In this document: in pieces, positions 35,166 to 45,884 of the stretch | Position numbering within the stretch: the stretch's first letter is position 1 | How the letters are laid out: each line of letters starts with the position of its first letter | The notes under the pieces: model-generated | Databases searched by the model: none | Told to the model about the DNA's origin: nothing | Seen by the model: only the letters and a program-made list of their open reading frames with translations | Assembly: GCA_015501075.1 (NCBI GenBank) | Contig: JADNYJ010000053.1 | Coordinates: forward strand, 124,001 to 188,000 | Reading direction: 5' to 3' | Length of the DNA stretch: 64,000 nt | DNA from: Gymnopilus junonius | Taxonomy: Eukaryota > Basidiomycota > Agaricomycetes > Agaricales > Galerinaceae | Program-made: the position numbers and the translations under genes

Positions 35166-37526
35166 CTAAGCACCACGGGAGCTAGGCGGTTTGGAGCCTG
35201 CTGCAACAGAACGTGAGCGCAGGGTCTGCTGAGCAGTTGTAGCTACCTGAGGTAGTTCCGGCGCAACTTGTTCAGGTGCTTTTGCTGGACCCCTCCTGGA
35301 CTTTTTGCGTACATTCAATGCAGTAGGATCATCTGGAGCTGCTGGCCCTGGTACCTCTGCAACTGCAGGCAGCATGGCATCCAATGAGGAAGATTGAGAA
35401 ATTGGACATGGGTGTGGGTGTGGGTGAGGGCGAGATGGAGGAGCTGGTATCTCTGCAACTGCAGGTGGTATGGTATCCAATGAGGAAGATTGAGAAATCG
35501 GATGTGGGCGTGGGCATGGGCGAGGTGGAGGTGCTGGTACTTCTGCAACTGCAGGTGGCATGGTATCCAATGAGGAAGATTGAGAAATCCGATGTGGGCA
35601 TGGGCGTGGGTGAGGTGGAGGCGGAGGCTCAGCCACTGTAAATGCAGCTGTATCCTGGTTCCCAGATGTTGAATGGGACACATCAGCAGGGGCTGGTGTG
35701 GACTCTTCACCAATAAAGGCATACGTGTGCTGTAAGGGAGTTGTTCGGGATGGGAGGGGATTTGCAGGTTGAGGCAGGATTTCACTTGTGGCAGAGTTAC
35801 CCTGGATTGTGGCAGTGGACAGAGGGCCATCAATGTCTTCAAGTCCTTCTTCCTCATCTGTCTCCTCAGAAGGATTCCGGTCTGCAGTCTTACCATTGTT
35901 ACTAACAGCAGATGACTCTAGGGCTGGTGAAATTTTAGTACTGGCTCCCTGACCAGATAAATTTTGGACATCACCTGTGGCATATGCATCAGATGAATTT
36001 TTGCTGGCGGCATCTGCTTTGGCCAGTTGTATGCGGTTGAGCATTCCTGTGAGTTCATCCTCAGAGTCTACCTGTTCTTCATTTTCTGCAGGACCGTCAG
36101 CAGCATCGTCTTCATCACCAGAATCTGAAGTGGCACCAGAGATGCCACTCAGGAAGATTTCCTTTTGCCAAGTCGAGATCAGTGCCTTGTACCACTCAGT
36201 GTTGTGTGCTTGGATAATCAACTTTTTGTATGACTCGAGGCGTTTGGCATAGTTAATTTTAGAGATGTTACCCTGGCCAGTGGTTGTGAAGTCACCGTCT
36301 CCGGAGAGTAAATAAAGTGCCTGTAGGAAAAAAATTAGATCTGTGCGGATTTACTATATAGTCTCAGAAAATATACATACCACTATAGCACACCAAGCAA
36401 TTAAGCCCGGCATAATAGAGACCATTGAGCCCAATTTTTTAGTGCTAAATGCACTATTCCCTCGAATCTTTGCTGTCTTGGATTTATTGAGGGATGTCGG
36501 ACCATATATCACAACATGTGCAATCTGAATAAGTTCTCATCAACCAAACAGAATTGTGAGCTCTTCAGAGCATGAAGTAACTCTACCTCGAAAAGAACAT
36601 TGTTAAGAAAAAGTCCACTGGGCTCACTTGATAACTGGTTCTGAAACAAGATTGGAGGTGTCTGTCCGAGCTTCTCCTTCAGGTTGTCAAGTTCCTCTGG
36701 ATCGGAAAGTCCAAGATAGTGTTTCCATAATGTTTCATTGTCCTGACGAGCTTCACCTGCATTTGCAGATGATCCCAGAAGAGACTTATCAAGCCCAAAG
36801 AGGTCATAGAATACACTGCGGAGGCGCAGGATTGCAGATCCATGGGCAGACCAAAGTTGCAATACAAACTTGAGAATACAGATTAAATTAGTAAGAAAGT
36901 AACTTGATAAAATGATAATTTACCTTCGAGACAAAAGCAGGATCCTTCAGGAGTGGTTCGAGCTTCTCCACTTGCTCTGAGCGACCCAGTAAGGCAAAGA
37001 GTTCTGCAAAGAAACCCTTCGTGATATTCTCAGGATGATACCGGGAGGGATCATCAGGAAGGAGATCAGGGTTTTCTATATTTTTAAAGTGATTTTCATT
37101 GATGAAGGGCAACCAGAGTAACTGGAAGATGGTAGCAAGGTGACGAATAAACTCATCAAGTTCGGAACTCCCCTTCTTTTTCTTGGCCTGAGCAAGTTGT
37201 AGTCCTTGATGTTTACGCAAGATATCCTGCTTTTCCTTATGCAAGGTCGTGATGATATGCTGAGCACATAGTAATGCCTGAAAATTATAGTCAGTAAATA
37301 CTAAAAAGATATGACAAGACTCAGTTAAATGAGGACGTACTGCTAGAATGTCATTCGGACTGAGCTCGCCCTTCTGCGCAGCTCCAATCAGCATTTCCAA
37401 TACTATGGCCTCAAGATCAGCTTCAGAAAGCTGGCCCACTGGCTGGTTGGGAATGTTTCTGGCTTCAGCAGATGTGACATTTGTAGTGGTAGTAGTCACC
37501 GAGGCAGTAGTAGACGCAGCTGGCAT
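35166..37526 (-). CDS. Transposon-borne accessory protein, DUF6698-like, Pro-rich repeats
   Basis: Five exons: 37526-37341, 37277-36924, 36868-36587, 36524-36381 and 36320-35166, with introns of 63, 55, 62 and 60 nt. They give 706 residues with no break. The N-terminal ~320 residues are helical (LSEADLEAIVLEML, KGFFAELFALLGRSEQVEKL). The section VVIYGPTSLN ... IMPGLIAWCAIVALYLLSGD ... INYAKRLESYKKLI resembles the DUF6698 proteins of Agaricomycetes, which I know only by pattern. The C-terminal ~300 residues are acidic, then Pro/Ser-rich with three copies of an ISQSSSLDTMPPAVAEVP-type repeat (DNA period about 90-96 bp, 35380-35640). It lies inside the Plavaka element on the transposase strand, so it is probably cargo or a helper; the role is unknown. 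The ATG at 37526 is the first in frame. Confidence 0.65.
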
Positions 37527-38379
37527 GTTTGAAGAAGAAAAGTACACTAAGTCAAGGTGCTTGGGATGTAAGAACTAAAGATACCTGCTTTTTATACATG
37601 GAATGATTTGTTGGCACCAGCGGCAAGGGTCCTGTAGTACATATTGATCAGTACTGGTTGGTCTTCATTCAGAGAACAGCTCACCGACAGATTGGCTTTC
37701 CATATTTGGAACAACAATAAAGAGTGCAGGACGTAAAGATGTGGTAGTGATAAACCCACTGCAGATGATTCACCATTGTAGTTGTCAGTTGCAAAGACAC
37801 ATTTTGGGCTCTACGTCTAAAGAGCTGAGGGATAAGTGAAAGATAAGTGTAAAGAATGACAGAAGGATGTCACAATGCATACCTGAAATCTAATTTTTTG
37901 TATCATATAGTACTTTAGCTCCAGAACATGGGTTGAAGGGAGTACTGAGTCCCTTCATCATCTCACATATTGTTGAACATAAATTCAAGGGAGTTCATAA
38001 GGTTGCTGCAGAAATGTAAGTGTGCTAGTTTTAAATGAACATGGAGAGTGGAATTTTCCGGTCAGTGAGAACAATTGCAATAGCAAACCAGGGTGTTGAC
38101 GATGCTAGACAGTGACTTCAGTTCAGCAATGAGCCATATGGTACGACAGAAAGAGGCTTAGATATTTCACACACCTCAGACCAGAAGATCCTAATGGTCC
38201 CAGAGTGGGGTAATGATTGCTTGCAATCTCGGGATGCAAAGTGGAAGACAGGATCAGATGACAGTACCAGGTTGATTGACAGAGTATTTCCTTTTGTCAG
38301 AGGAAGCCCAAGCAAGGAGTGTTAGAGCATGGTCAGGGAACATTTGTAGATAGTGAGATTTGGGGTTCTAAGATGCCAT
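37527..38379. other. Spacer upstream of the accessory gene
   Basis: AT-rich sequence without convincing frames; presumably the promoter side of the accessory gene. Nothing else is seen. Confidence 0.4.
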
Positions 38380-39530
38380 AACCTCCAACTCAAGTTCTCG
38401 AGCATCGTTGATCATTGATCAATCACAATCACGTGACAAACCACTTTCAGCACTTCGGAAAGATGATCTCCACGCCTCGACCTGTTCCACTTTCCTCTTG
38501 TCACCCTCTCGTCGACCTGGAATCGCGGCTGCGAGCCCCTCCCCTCTTCTGAGGGATGTGGGCCAGCCTTCCTTTGCTGGATAGGAACTACATAGGCCAG
38601 GGGGGACCTGTGAAGTGGGAGGACCGGCAAGGTGAGTGCAGAACAAGCTCGCGATGATATCGTGAGCTCGTTCTCCTCTTTTTTTGTTCTTTCTTCCATG
38701 CTAATCGTCTTCCCCAAGCTCGTCATCACTGCCATCCACCGCCACCGCCTTTTCTCCCCTTCCCTCACTTGCAAATGTGAGACGGAGGTTTTCTGCCTAA
38801 CCTGGAGTCTAACTCCTATTGGGCGGTTCCTTCATGGATCGGCGTGCTTCAACACGTCGCGGTGGCCATGGTTTGGCACACTGGCACGTCTGATCAACCA
38901 GACGTGCCGATTTCGTCTGTTTCTTCCTCCCTCAGGTGAGTAATAGCATGGGCTCATGATCATATCATGAGCTTGTGCTTTTGTTTTTTTTTTCTTCTTT
39001 TTTTTGTTACTAACTATGTACCTATTACTTCCCACAGGTCCGTCTCGACCACCGCCCCCCACCGCTGCTATTTCTCGCCCCCCGCCACTGACCGTGCTCC
39101 CCTCCCTTGCTTGCAAATGCGAGATGGATGCTTTTCGCCCCGTGTGAGGGTTTCAACTCCAGCAGGGTGCTTCTTTTGAGGGTGAGAGGGCCTGAACGTA
39201 CCGCAGCAGCAGTAGGTTCGCCCTCTGGGATGTCTGCTCAACCAGACATCCCTATTTTCGTCTCTACGCCGCCTCCCTCGTGGGTTGGCGGCTTTTTGGC
39301 TCATGCAGAGGTCAAACCGCTGCATAGTGCTTTTTCACGAGCGGGAAGGGTAAGGCGAGTTGTGCTAGTGGCTCGTATGCCCTATGGCACGTCTATTTAT
39401 CCAGACATGCCAATATCGTTCATTTCGCCGCCTCCCCCGCAAAGGCGAGATGGCGGCTATTCACATGTTTTCTTTGTATGGGGTAATGGGTATATACCCT
39501 TGGTTGTCTTCATTAAGCAATGTTTTTAAT
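38380..39530 (+). repeat. GC-rich tandem array with a palindrome in each unit
   Basis: Three diverged units. Each carries a palindrome: GGCACGTCTG/CAGACGTGCC (38883-38908), GGGATGTCTG/CAGACATCCC (39227-39252) and GGCACGTCTA/CAGACATGCC (39386-39411), each with a 6-base loop. The first two units also begin with a GTGAGT and a second hairpin around GATATCGTGAGCTC (38644-38675) or ATATCATGAGCTTG (38947-38980), then a T-run, then TTGCAAATG-GAGA. In the plus frame the palindromes translate as GTSDQPDVPI, GMSAQPDIPI and GTSIYPDMPI, followed by Ser/Pro-rich residues, so a repeat-protein exon with an intron (GTGAGT ... TACTAAC ... CACAG, about 38936-39038) is an alternative reading. Confidence 0.6.
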
Positions 39531-39788
39531 ATTATTATGTAAATTAGTTCTTGAATTCATTTACATGCTCAGACCGACTACTGATTGCAAATGACTGTGG
39601 GGTAGGAGAGAACCTCCTACATTGGCCTAGCTCAAGATAAAAAATTGATTTATAGAGGTATCCTTGATAATCCTACAAATTCAATGATACAGCCAACTGA
39701 AGGGATTTCATCCTCATCCAAAAATCCTCATCCAACTGGTCAAAGACCAGAAACTCGTCACTGTACTCTTGGCTGTCATGTGCGGGTA

Positions 39789-42700
39789 TTAAAAGAGCTC
39801 CGTGGACAATAGATTCAATATGAATAAAAGTTGCCTTGGATCGGGGTCGTCCTCATACTCGAGTAAATTGTAGATCTTGATCACCCGCGGCTGCTCTATC
39901 CGAGGTATTGGCACATCAAATGGGAGAATCAGAGCCAAGTACTGGACTTCGCTCTCCACAAATATGCCAAATATATAAAGTAGGCGGGCGAAGAAATGTT
40001 TTCCTTGCCCTGCATCAACTAAAACACAGTCATAGCGAGGGCTGTTGTAGAAATTTGGATGTGCATGCACTATATCAGTAGTGATGCCCCAGGAAACCAT
40101 GGACTCATAGCTGACATGAAGGGCTTGATACAGAGAGACCTGCAAAGTCAAAATGATTACCTATCTAGAATCAAGGATAAAAAATGTTCACCTCATCGTA
40201 TAAACCCACATCAATTCGGGTGCAGAATATTGATGTGAGCCCTTTTCCGAGTTGCTTTCAGAAATCTTTAAAGGCATTGTCTCCTGGTCCTAACTTTGTC
40301 TCGATGAACTCAACCGTGCATGGTGCCAAAGCAGAACTGAGAGAAACGTGTTCTGTTCCAATCAAGTGATGCTTTCTTGTGCTGTTGTTCACCTCTTCTT
40401 CCAGCTTTCGATGTGCAAGCTCATCTAAAATGGTAATCTGCTCCCGAATCATTGTTGATATAACATCCTTTTCATTCAGCTTTAGGATCTGTCTCCAGTA
40501 ATTAATACTATCATGGATAAATCAGTATATTAGAAATAAGAAGCACACCTGAACTCCGAAATTTTTGAAGTTTGTCATAAGCTGATAAAAGTCCTTAAGT
40601 GGGGAATGTGCCTTCTCATTAGGTTTTGTGCTGAAATTCCGAGTAACTCCCTTGCGCATAATGTCATTGAAGACATGCTTATGACTATGGGCCTTGATAA
40701 AGTGCCAGTTTTTCGTTGGTGAAACCCTGGAATATTCCTAGAAGCATCATTCAATTATCACAGGTCCAAATTAATATGAAGTGAAGTTACCTGACGAGCA
40801 ATTTCAAATGCAAGAAGAGCTTTCTCACCAGCTTCAATGGTAGACTCAGAGTGAAGTGAAAGTGAGGTGTACATGTGGAGCTCCAGATAACTGTGGAGAA
40901 GTTGGAGGATGGCATAGCCCTCAGAGACTCATCCTTTGTTAGAATATTATAGGCAGCAAATAAGACAAGCTGTAGTAAAGTTTGGTCAGAGACCTGATGA
41001 TATATAGCCCAAGTGATTGCAAGGGAGTAACTCACCTTTGCAATATCACTAAACTTTCCTCCATCTGTGAAGTCCATTTTCATCACCTCACGGAAATGAT
41101 TGAGGCCACTCCATCGTGGTGTTTTATCAACCCTTTGACATTCACATCATTAACTGGATGATAGGCAAAGGAGGGGTAAAATTACTGAGTGTCTAGTAAC
41201 TTCGCATATTCCTTTCCCAGGACATCAACCAAGCACTTCAACTCTGGCAGGATGTGAGCCCCGAAAAGGCTGCTATCATGTGCATGAAGCCCATCCCAAG
41301 ATGTTGCTTGATAAGGATCACAATATTTAAAGTCCCAAAAAACATTCTAAGCAAAATTTAGCACTAATGGTAGGTCAATGTATATTATTCAGATGTACCT
41401 CAACATCTCGAAGACCATATATTTTGAGCAGTTCTTCCTTATCTGTTGCATTAAGTTCTTGTGCTTGTTTGTATATTTTCATCATATTTTCTTTTGTCCG
41501 TAGGTTGAATGTCTTAGACAGGTCTGCAAGCTCATCTGGAGGAACAAGGCAAACCGGACATGGCCCATTGCTCCCAAGACCATGAATCAATGTCATTATG
41601 CACCTAGTAAGCAAAGAACATTTCAATCAGTTTGAGCAGTACATATAATTATAACAAATCAGCTTACTGCTCTTCGTAGTCTGCAGATAATATTAATATG
41701 ATAGGCCAGAGCCACCTCGCTATATTGTCCCCACAAGTTTTTAAAAACCCTGTTTTGCCGTGCAACCAAATGGAGTCCAAAATTTCATATAGCGACTTGT
41801 GCCACACAATGTGCTTGAAATTTACATAGCCTTTCTTTCTAGTCTCACCAGCATCTTCTGTTACCTGGTGCAAAATTTGTACTCTCAGATGCCAAAGAAA
41901 CTAAGTAGACTGTCTGAAACTTACTATGGGTAGCCATCCGACAAGGCGCCCACCCCCGGTCCCCTTGCCATTGCGAATGTCAGCTGGAAGGTTTGTGCAC
42001 TGCGCGAAGACAGGATATCCCTTTGCAGTCCCAAATGATGATAAGCGACTTTTATCTGCATAAATAATTATGAGACTGGGGAGGCATTATCTGGGAGAGC
42101 TGACTGCCAAAGACAACTCATGTTGGGTATCTGTTCAGTTTATCGAGAACTTACTTGAATATTCCACCAGTCATCTGCTGTGCAGGGCTCGTTAATAAAC
42201 CTCTCCCATTTTGAGCCATTGTACCTGTAGCGATGCTCTGCATCCCATTTAAATAGAGGGACAATATTACCATTATCTACGATGTCCTCTATCCAGCTCC
42301 ATATCGGACGTGTTGAGACCTGGAACTCAATCTCCTCTGCCTTATAGTCGACTTTGACCATTTATGCTCAAACTTGTTCAATTCTAGAATATGAACTACG
42401 AAAATTCAAATAATAGATGCAATACTACACCAGTGCCCCGGGTTTCACGTGCAGCAGTCCAAAACTTTTCCAATTCATCTGTACTGGAAAGTGTAAAATC
42501 AGCCGGCTGCGCAATGGCTTTTCGAATGAGAGAGAGAAGAACTGATGATTGCCCCACATTCAAATGTGAGTCTAACATGAGTTCCGCAATCTCAAAATCC
42601 AGACGGGTACGAAAGGGTTTCCAAGGTTCTTGATCAGTGACTGGTTCTTCAGCAGGGCGGCCTTCCTGCGCCGCATAGTCATCAAGGTGGTAAAATTTTG

Positions 42701-43344
42701 TTGGGCGGTGCGATTTGGGATGATATTCAACTTTGATGTCATCAATCTGTGGCATCCAGTTGGGCTGTGGGGCATCGGCGTCAGGTGGATATGCACCTGG
42801 ATCCAGGTCCATTGATCCTATAGGATAATAAAAGATAAGAAAACATCATTGAGGCTCAAACATATTAAACGATGTCAAACTTACCTGCATCTGATGGCAT
42901 CATTGTAGCCTCAGGCTCTTGGGACAATAATACTGACCGCCGACGTCGGAGACGCCTTCTGGAAGACCCTGATATCATTGAAATGGACCGACAGATTCAG
43001 AACGAAGAAGATTTTGTGGTTGAAAACTAATGTTAACCCACCTAATAGACCCTCTGCAAAGTTGCTCTCATCAACGAACCCGGTCGACAAACTAGGCTGT
43101 GCATCTGGATATTCTGATCAAATAATCCGTCAAACTACAAGGGATGCCAGTCACAAAATGGGAGCATACTGAATGTTTGCGCCAGCTCCTCAAAACCTTG
43201 AGAGATCTCTTGCTTAGATGAGCAGGAGTTTTCATGTTCCTCGATGACTCGAGTTGAGAACGAGTTTTCACAATGTCGGCATTTCCTCTTTTTTGCTGAG
43301 AGTCGGGTGCTTTTCTTTTCCTTCGCTTCTTTAGCTTTCGGCAT
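39789..43344 (-). pseudogene. Plavaka transposase, multi-exon, frame-broken
   Basis: Transposase of the element. It starts MPKAKEAKEKK with a C-x2-C-x12-H-x4-C zinc finger (CRHCENSFSTRVIEEHENSC). Family landmarks follow in order across a dozen or more small introns: FRTRLDFEIAELMLDSHLN, RPIWSWIEDIVDNG, YNGSKWERFINEP, DKSRLSSFGTAKGYPV, GTGGGRLVGWLPI, HIVWHKSLYEILDSI, LSADYEEQ, GPCPVCLVPPDEL, SWDGLHAHD, KAHSHKHVFNDIMRKGVTRN, STKPNEKAHSPLKDFYQLM, then SPRYDCVLVDAG near the C-terminus. Two places look like single-base losses: before VKVDYKAEEIEF (~42362, A run) and before LIIYAD (~42074). An alternative splice could bypass the first. Most of the rest is open, so the copy is either recently dead or mis-sequenced. 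Confidence 0.8.
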
Positions 43345-43603
43345 CGTAGATGGTGGAATGAGTCGAAGAGGGCTGAGAAGGCAGGTGGGGAAGTTGAGAA
43401 CATTGTTCCAAACCACTCATCTTTCGAAGATCGATAACGTCGCGGCGTGTCATTAATTCACTGATGAGATGACAGCATTACAACTCCCTATGGGAATTAT
43501 CTTATCCCGTCTATATTTGTAAGGCCGCATCGCCGCATATAACCGTGCCACCCAGATTGCAAGGCCCTTATAATGGCAATTGCCGCGTTAATAATCCCAC
43601 GAA

Positions 43604-43632
43604 ATTATAATGCACTCCGCAGGTTTCCGACA
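43604..43632 (-). repeat. Right terminal inverted repeat of the Plavaka element
   Basis: Read on the minus strand: TGTCGGAAAC, CTGCGGAG, TGCATTATAAT. Matches the left end except in the middle. Confidence 0.6.
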
Positions 43633-43764
43633 ACAACGAGCAGCATAACGTCGAGAGGTAGCGCAAGGAAAGGGAGAGTACAGTATATGTAGCCTAAGGT
43701 GACCGAAAACAATTAGGTTAGGAAAAGAGTGATAAATAACACCGACAATTAAGTATGAGACTCG

Positions 43765-44642
43765 TTAGACGCTAGCTGCTTGCTTAGCCAGGGAATCAGC
43801 CTTATGATTGTATTTCCTTGGGACGTGTCAAAACCCAACCATGACGTGGTCATTCTCCAATTTCGTAACAAAATCATAGAGGTTCAGAAATAGGTCGAGG
43901 TTGGTCGGCCGTTTACCATCTGACGTACGCCAACCACACTTCTATAATGGCTCCTTCCATCAGATGCCACGACAGACGGATGAATGAGCCCGACTTACCC
44001 GCCAAGAAGAAAACTACTCTGTGATGCCTTTTACGACATACTATGAGTCGGTGACGACGATATAGGTGGCGCGATTATATAGATGTGCCTATGGCGTGCA
44101 GCAAAAGTTTCGGAGTCTTCTTCATGACCAAGGGCGACATCAATTTTGTAAGCCTTGTCCAATCTGTCCAGACCTTCGATAGCAGCAAGAAGCTCAGCGC
44201 GTTGATTTATACGAGGGGCATCAAAATCGACCGAGTCATCTACAGGTATGCTCCGAGAATAGTCATATTCGCCACCATCGCCTCCACTGCTAATCCCCAT
44301 ACCCGCCTTGGCGTTAGCATAGCTATTGTCCAAACAAGCACTATCGATGAATACGAGTTCGGCATGATGGCAGGTCCGCTGTTCTGGTCGATACAGATCC
44401 CCGCCTCGAGAGCCGTGTTGACAGCATGCAGCGAAGTACCTGTTGCACCTTGGACATTCGACTATGAGTTGACTGATGTCGAGCTCTGCTAGGGTCGGAC
44501 AAAAGGCGATTTTTCGTTCTTGGATGTACTGGTCTTCAGGACATGACATGCCGTTCAAGTGACTTAAAGATTGTACTTCGAAAGACGTCGATGAAGAAGT
44601 CCGGTTGTGATTTAGGGGCCGTGGATCATTTCGTCCTTCCAT
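43765..44642 (-). pseudogene. RNase H1-fold protein, disabled by stop codons
   Basis: Starts MEGRNDPRPLNHNR. A Cys/His-rich segment (IVECPRCNRYFAACCQHG) is followed by an RNase H domain: LVFIDSACLDN (first Asp), INQRAELLAAIEGLDRL (Glu), IVVTDS (second Asp) and HKADSLAKQAA (fourth acidic residue). The frame open from 44690 stops at 44031, but the homology runs on to 43765 through three further stops: TAG directly after VVTDS, TAG after GITE where Trp is expected, and TGA after MVGF where Trp is expected. A short intron near 43940-44000 is also likely. The protein family is common in mushrooms; function there is unclear. The copy is dead unless these stops are errors. Confidence 0.65.
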
Positions 44643-44881
44643 CCGAGCGGAGTTGAAATGTGGCAATGCCGATGATGATGATGATTGCACAGAGCCACGA
44701 GTCTGCCTTGAGGCTGCCTGGCCTCCTCCACTCCATCGTCGTGTCGAGAAAAGTGTTCACAACAAAAATCCCTCCCATATTGCTCATAGTATTGCATTTA
44801 AATCAAATCTATTATCTCTATTTATCATTAAAACGTGTTCTTTTAGGTTATTCCGAGATCCTTTGGTTCTATCTAACGCAG

Positions 44882-45884
44882 ATGAAGCGCAGTGGAAAAG
44901 TAAAGACGACGCGTCTTTTCGGAATGTCGCTTCCATTTTACACCTTGCATCCGGTTCTTCCGACTCTTCCTCCAGAATTGCAATGCAAAATTTTTGAAAT
45001 AACCGCGTCCTTTTCTCCAAAATACGCACTCTGCCTCATGTTGGTTGCACGAAAAGTTAAAGAATGGTATGTGACCTTCGTTCTCCAGCCCCACTTCTAG
45101 GCGCTGAAAGCATTCTTGACGTTAATTCTGTAGGATTGAGCCCTTCCTATACCACAGCATCGTGTTCTCGCGTTCCTTTGAGAACTATCCCCCTATATAC
45201 AAAGGGAGAGACCAGTGGAAGGCAACCAGGGCTCCTCTATTTGACAAGGCGACGCCGCACGCACGCCATGTCCTCATCGAGTCCTCCAGACTTGATAAAT
45301 CTGCTGAAATTCTCCAACACGCTCCAAACGTCGAAAGCCTAGCCCTATGGAGTCTGCCGCTTATTATTGAAAGTCAACGACCCCTCCTCCCAATCATCCA
45401 GTCTCTCACCAAGCTTACACGCATCTCCGCTAGCCCTTACCAACTCATGAAAACGAAAGGCGTCTCATTTGTCTTTGACCATGCCGCTTTCGTTAATCTC
45501 ACGCATTTCGGGATTCTATGCATGGAGGAAGATATCTGCGAGTGGGCGGCTTGGGCCGAACTTGCCTTGTTACCGAAGCTCACACATCTCTCTGTTGATT
45601 ATTCCAATCCGAACTTCGTGGAGGACGTATTGTCGGGATGTACAGGCTTGAAACTGTTTGTGGTGTTCTATGAGGATCGGCGGAAAGTGTTGGATAGGGC
45701 GGCGGAGAGAGAGGAGGAAGGAGTGAGACATCCGAGGCATCCGGATGTTGGAGTTATGTTGGATAAGCGGGTGGTGCAGATCCCGGAGATTCATGACCAC
45801 TGGGTTGAGGAGTGGGAGCGTAATGTGCGAGGTCAAGAAAGTTTTTGGAAGAGGGCTGAAAGAATTCAGCGAATGAGAGTATGA
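44882..45884 (+). CDS. F-box-like protein
   Basis: Two exons (44882-45066 and 45134-45884) with a 67-nt intron (GTATGT to GTAG) give 311 residues. The F-box-like start is LPTLPPELQCKIFEITASF, then CLMLVARKVKEW, and across the splice IEPFLYHSIVFSRS. The rest holds leucine-rich stretches typical of mushroom F-box proteins (ESLALWSLPLII, FVNLTHFGILCMEED, LLPKLTHLSVDYSN), then a charged tail (EERNVRGQ-type and FWKRAERIQRMR). It probably acts as an adaptor or degenerate adaptor of ubiquitin ligases. The first ATG is at 44882; MSLPFYTLH at 44926 is an alternative start closer to the domain. Confidence 0.75.

Larger units (their letters stand above)
34501..43632 (-). mobile_element. Plavaka-type DNA transposon (KDZ superfamily), ~9.1 kb
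   Basis: Bounded by ~29-bp imperfect inverted repeats (34501-34529 and 43604-43632). Inside are a Plavaka transposase gene (39789-43344), a second gene on the same strand (35166-37526) and a tandem repeat array between them. Plavaka elements belong to the Kyakuja-Dileera-Zisupton superfamily, abundant in mushrooms. No convincing target duplication is seen (left flank GGTGCCGA, right flank ACAACGAG), which suggests age or a slightly wrong end. AT-rich sequence with CATTACAATG-like motifs fills the left subterminal region. Confidence 0.75.

Noticed and set aside
35315..35896. 193-codon minus-strand frame rich in His, Leu and Thr
   Set aside because: Shifted-frame reading of the Pro-rich repeats in the accessory protein.
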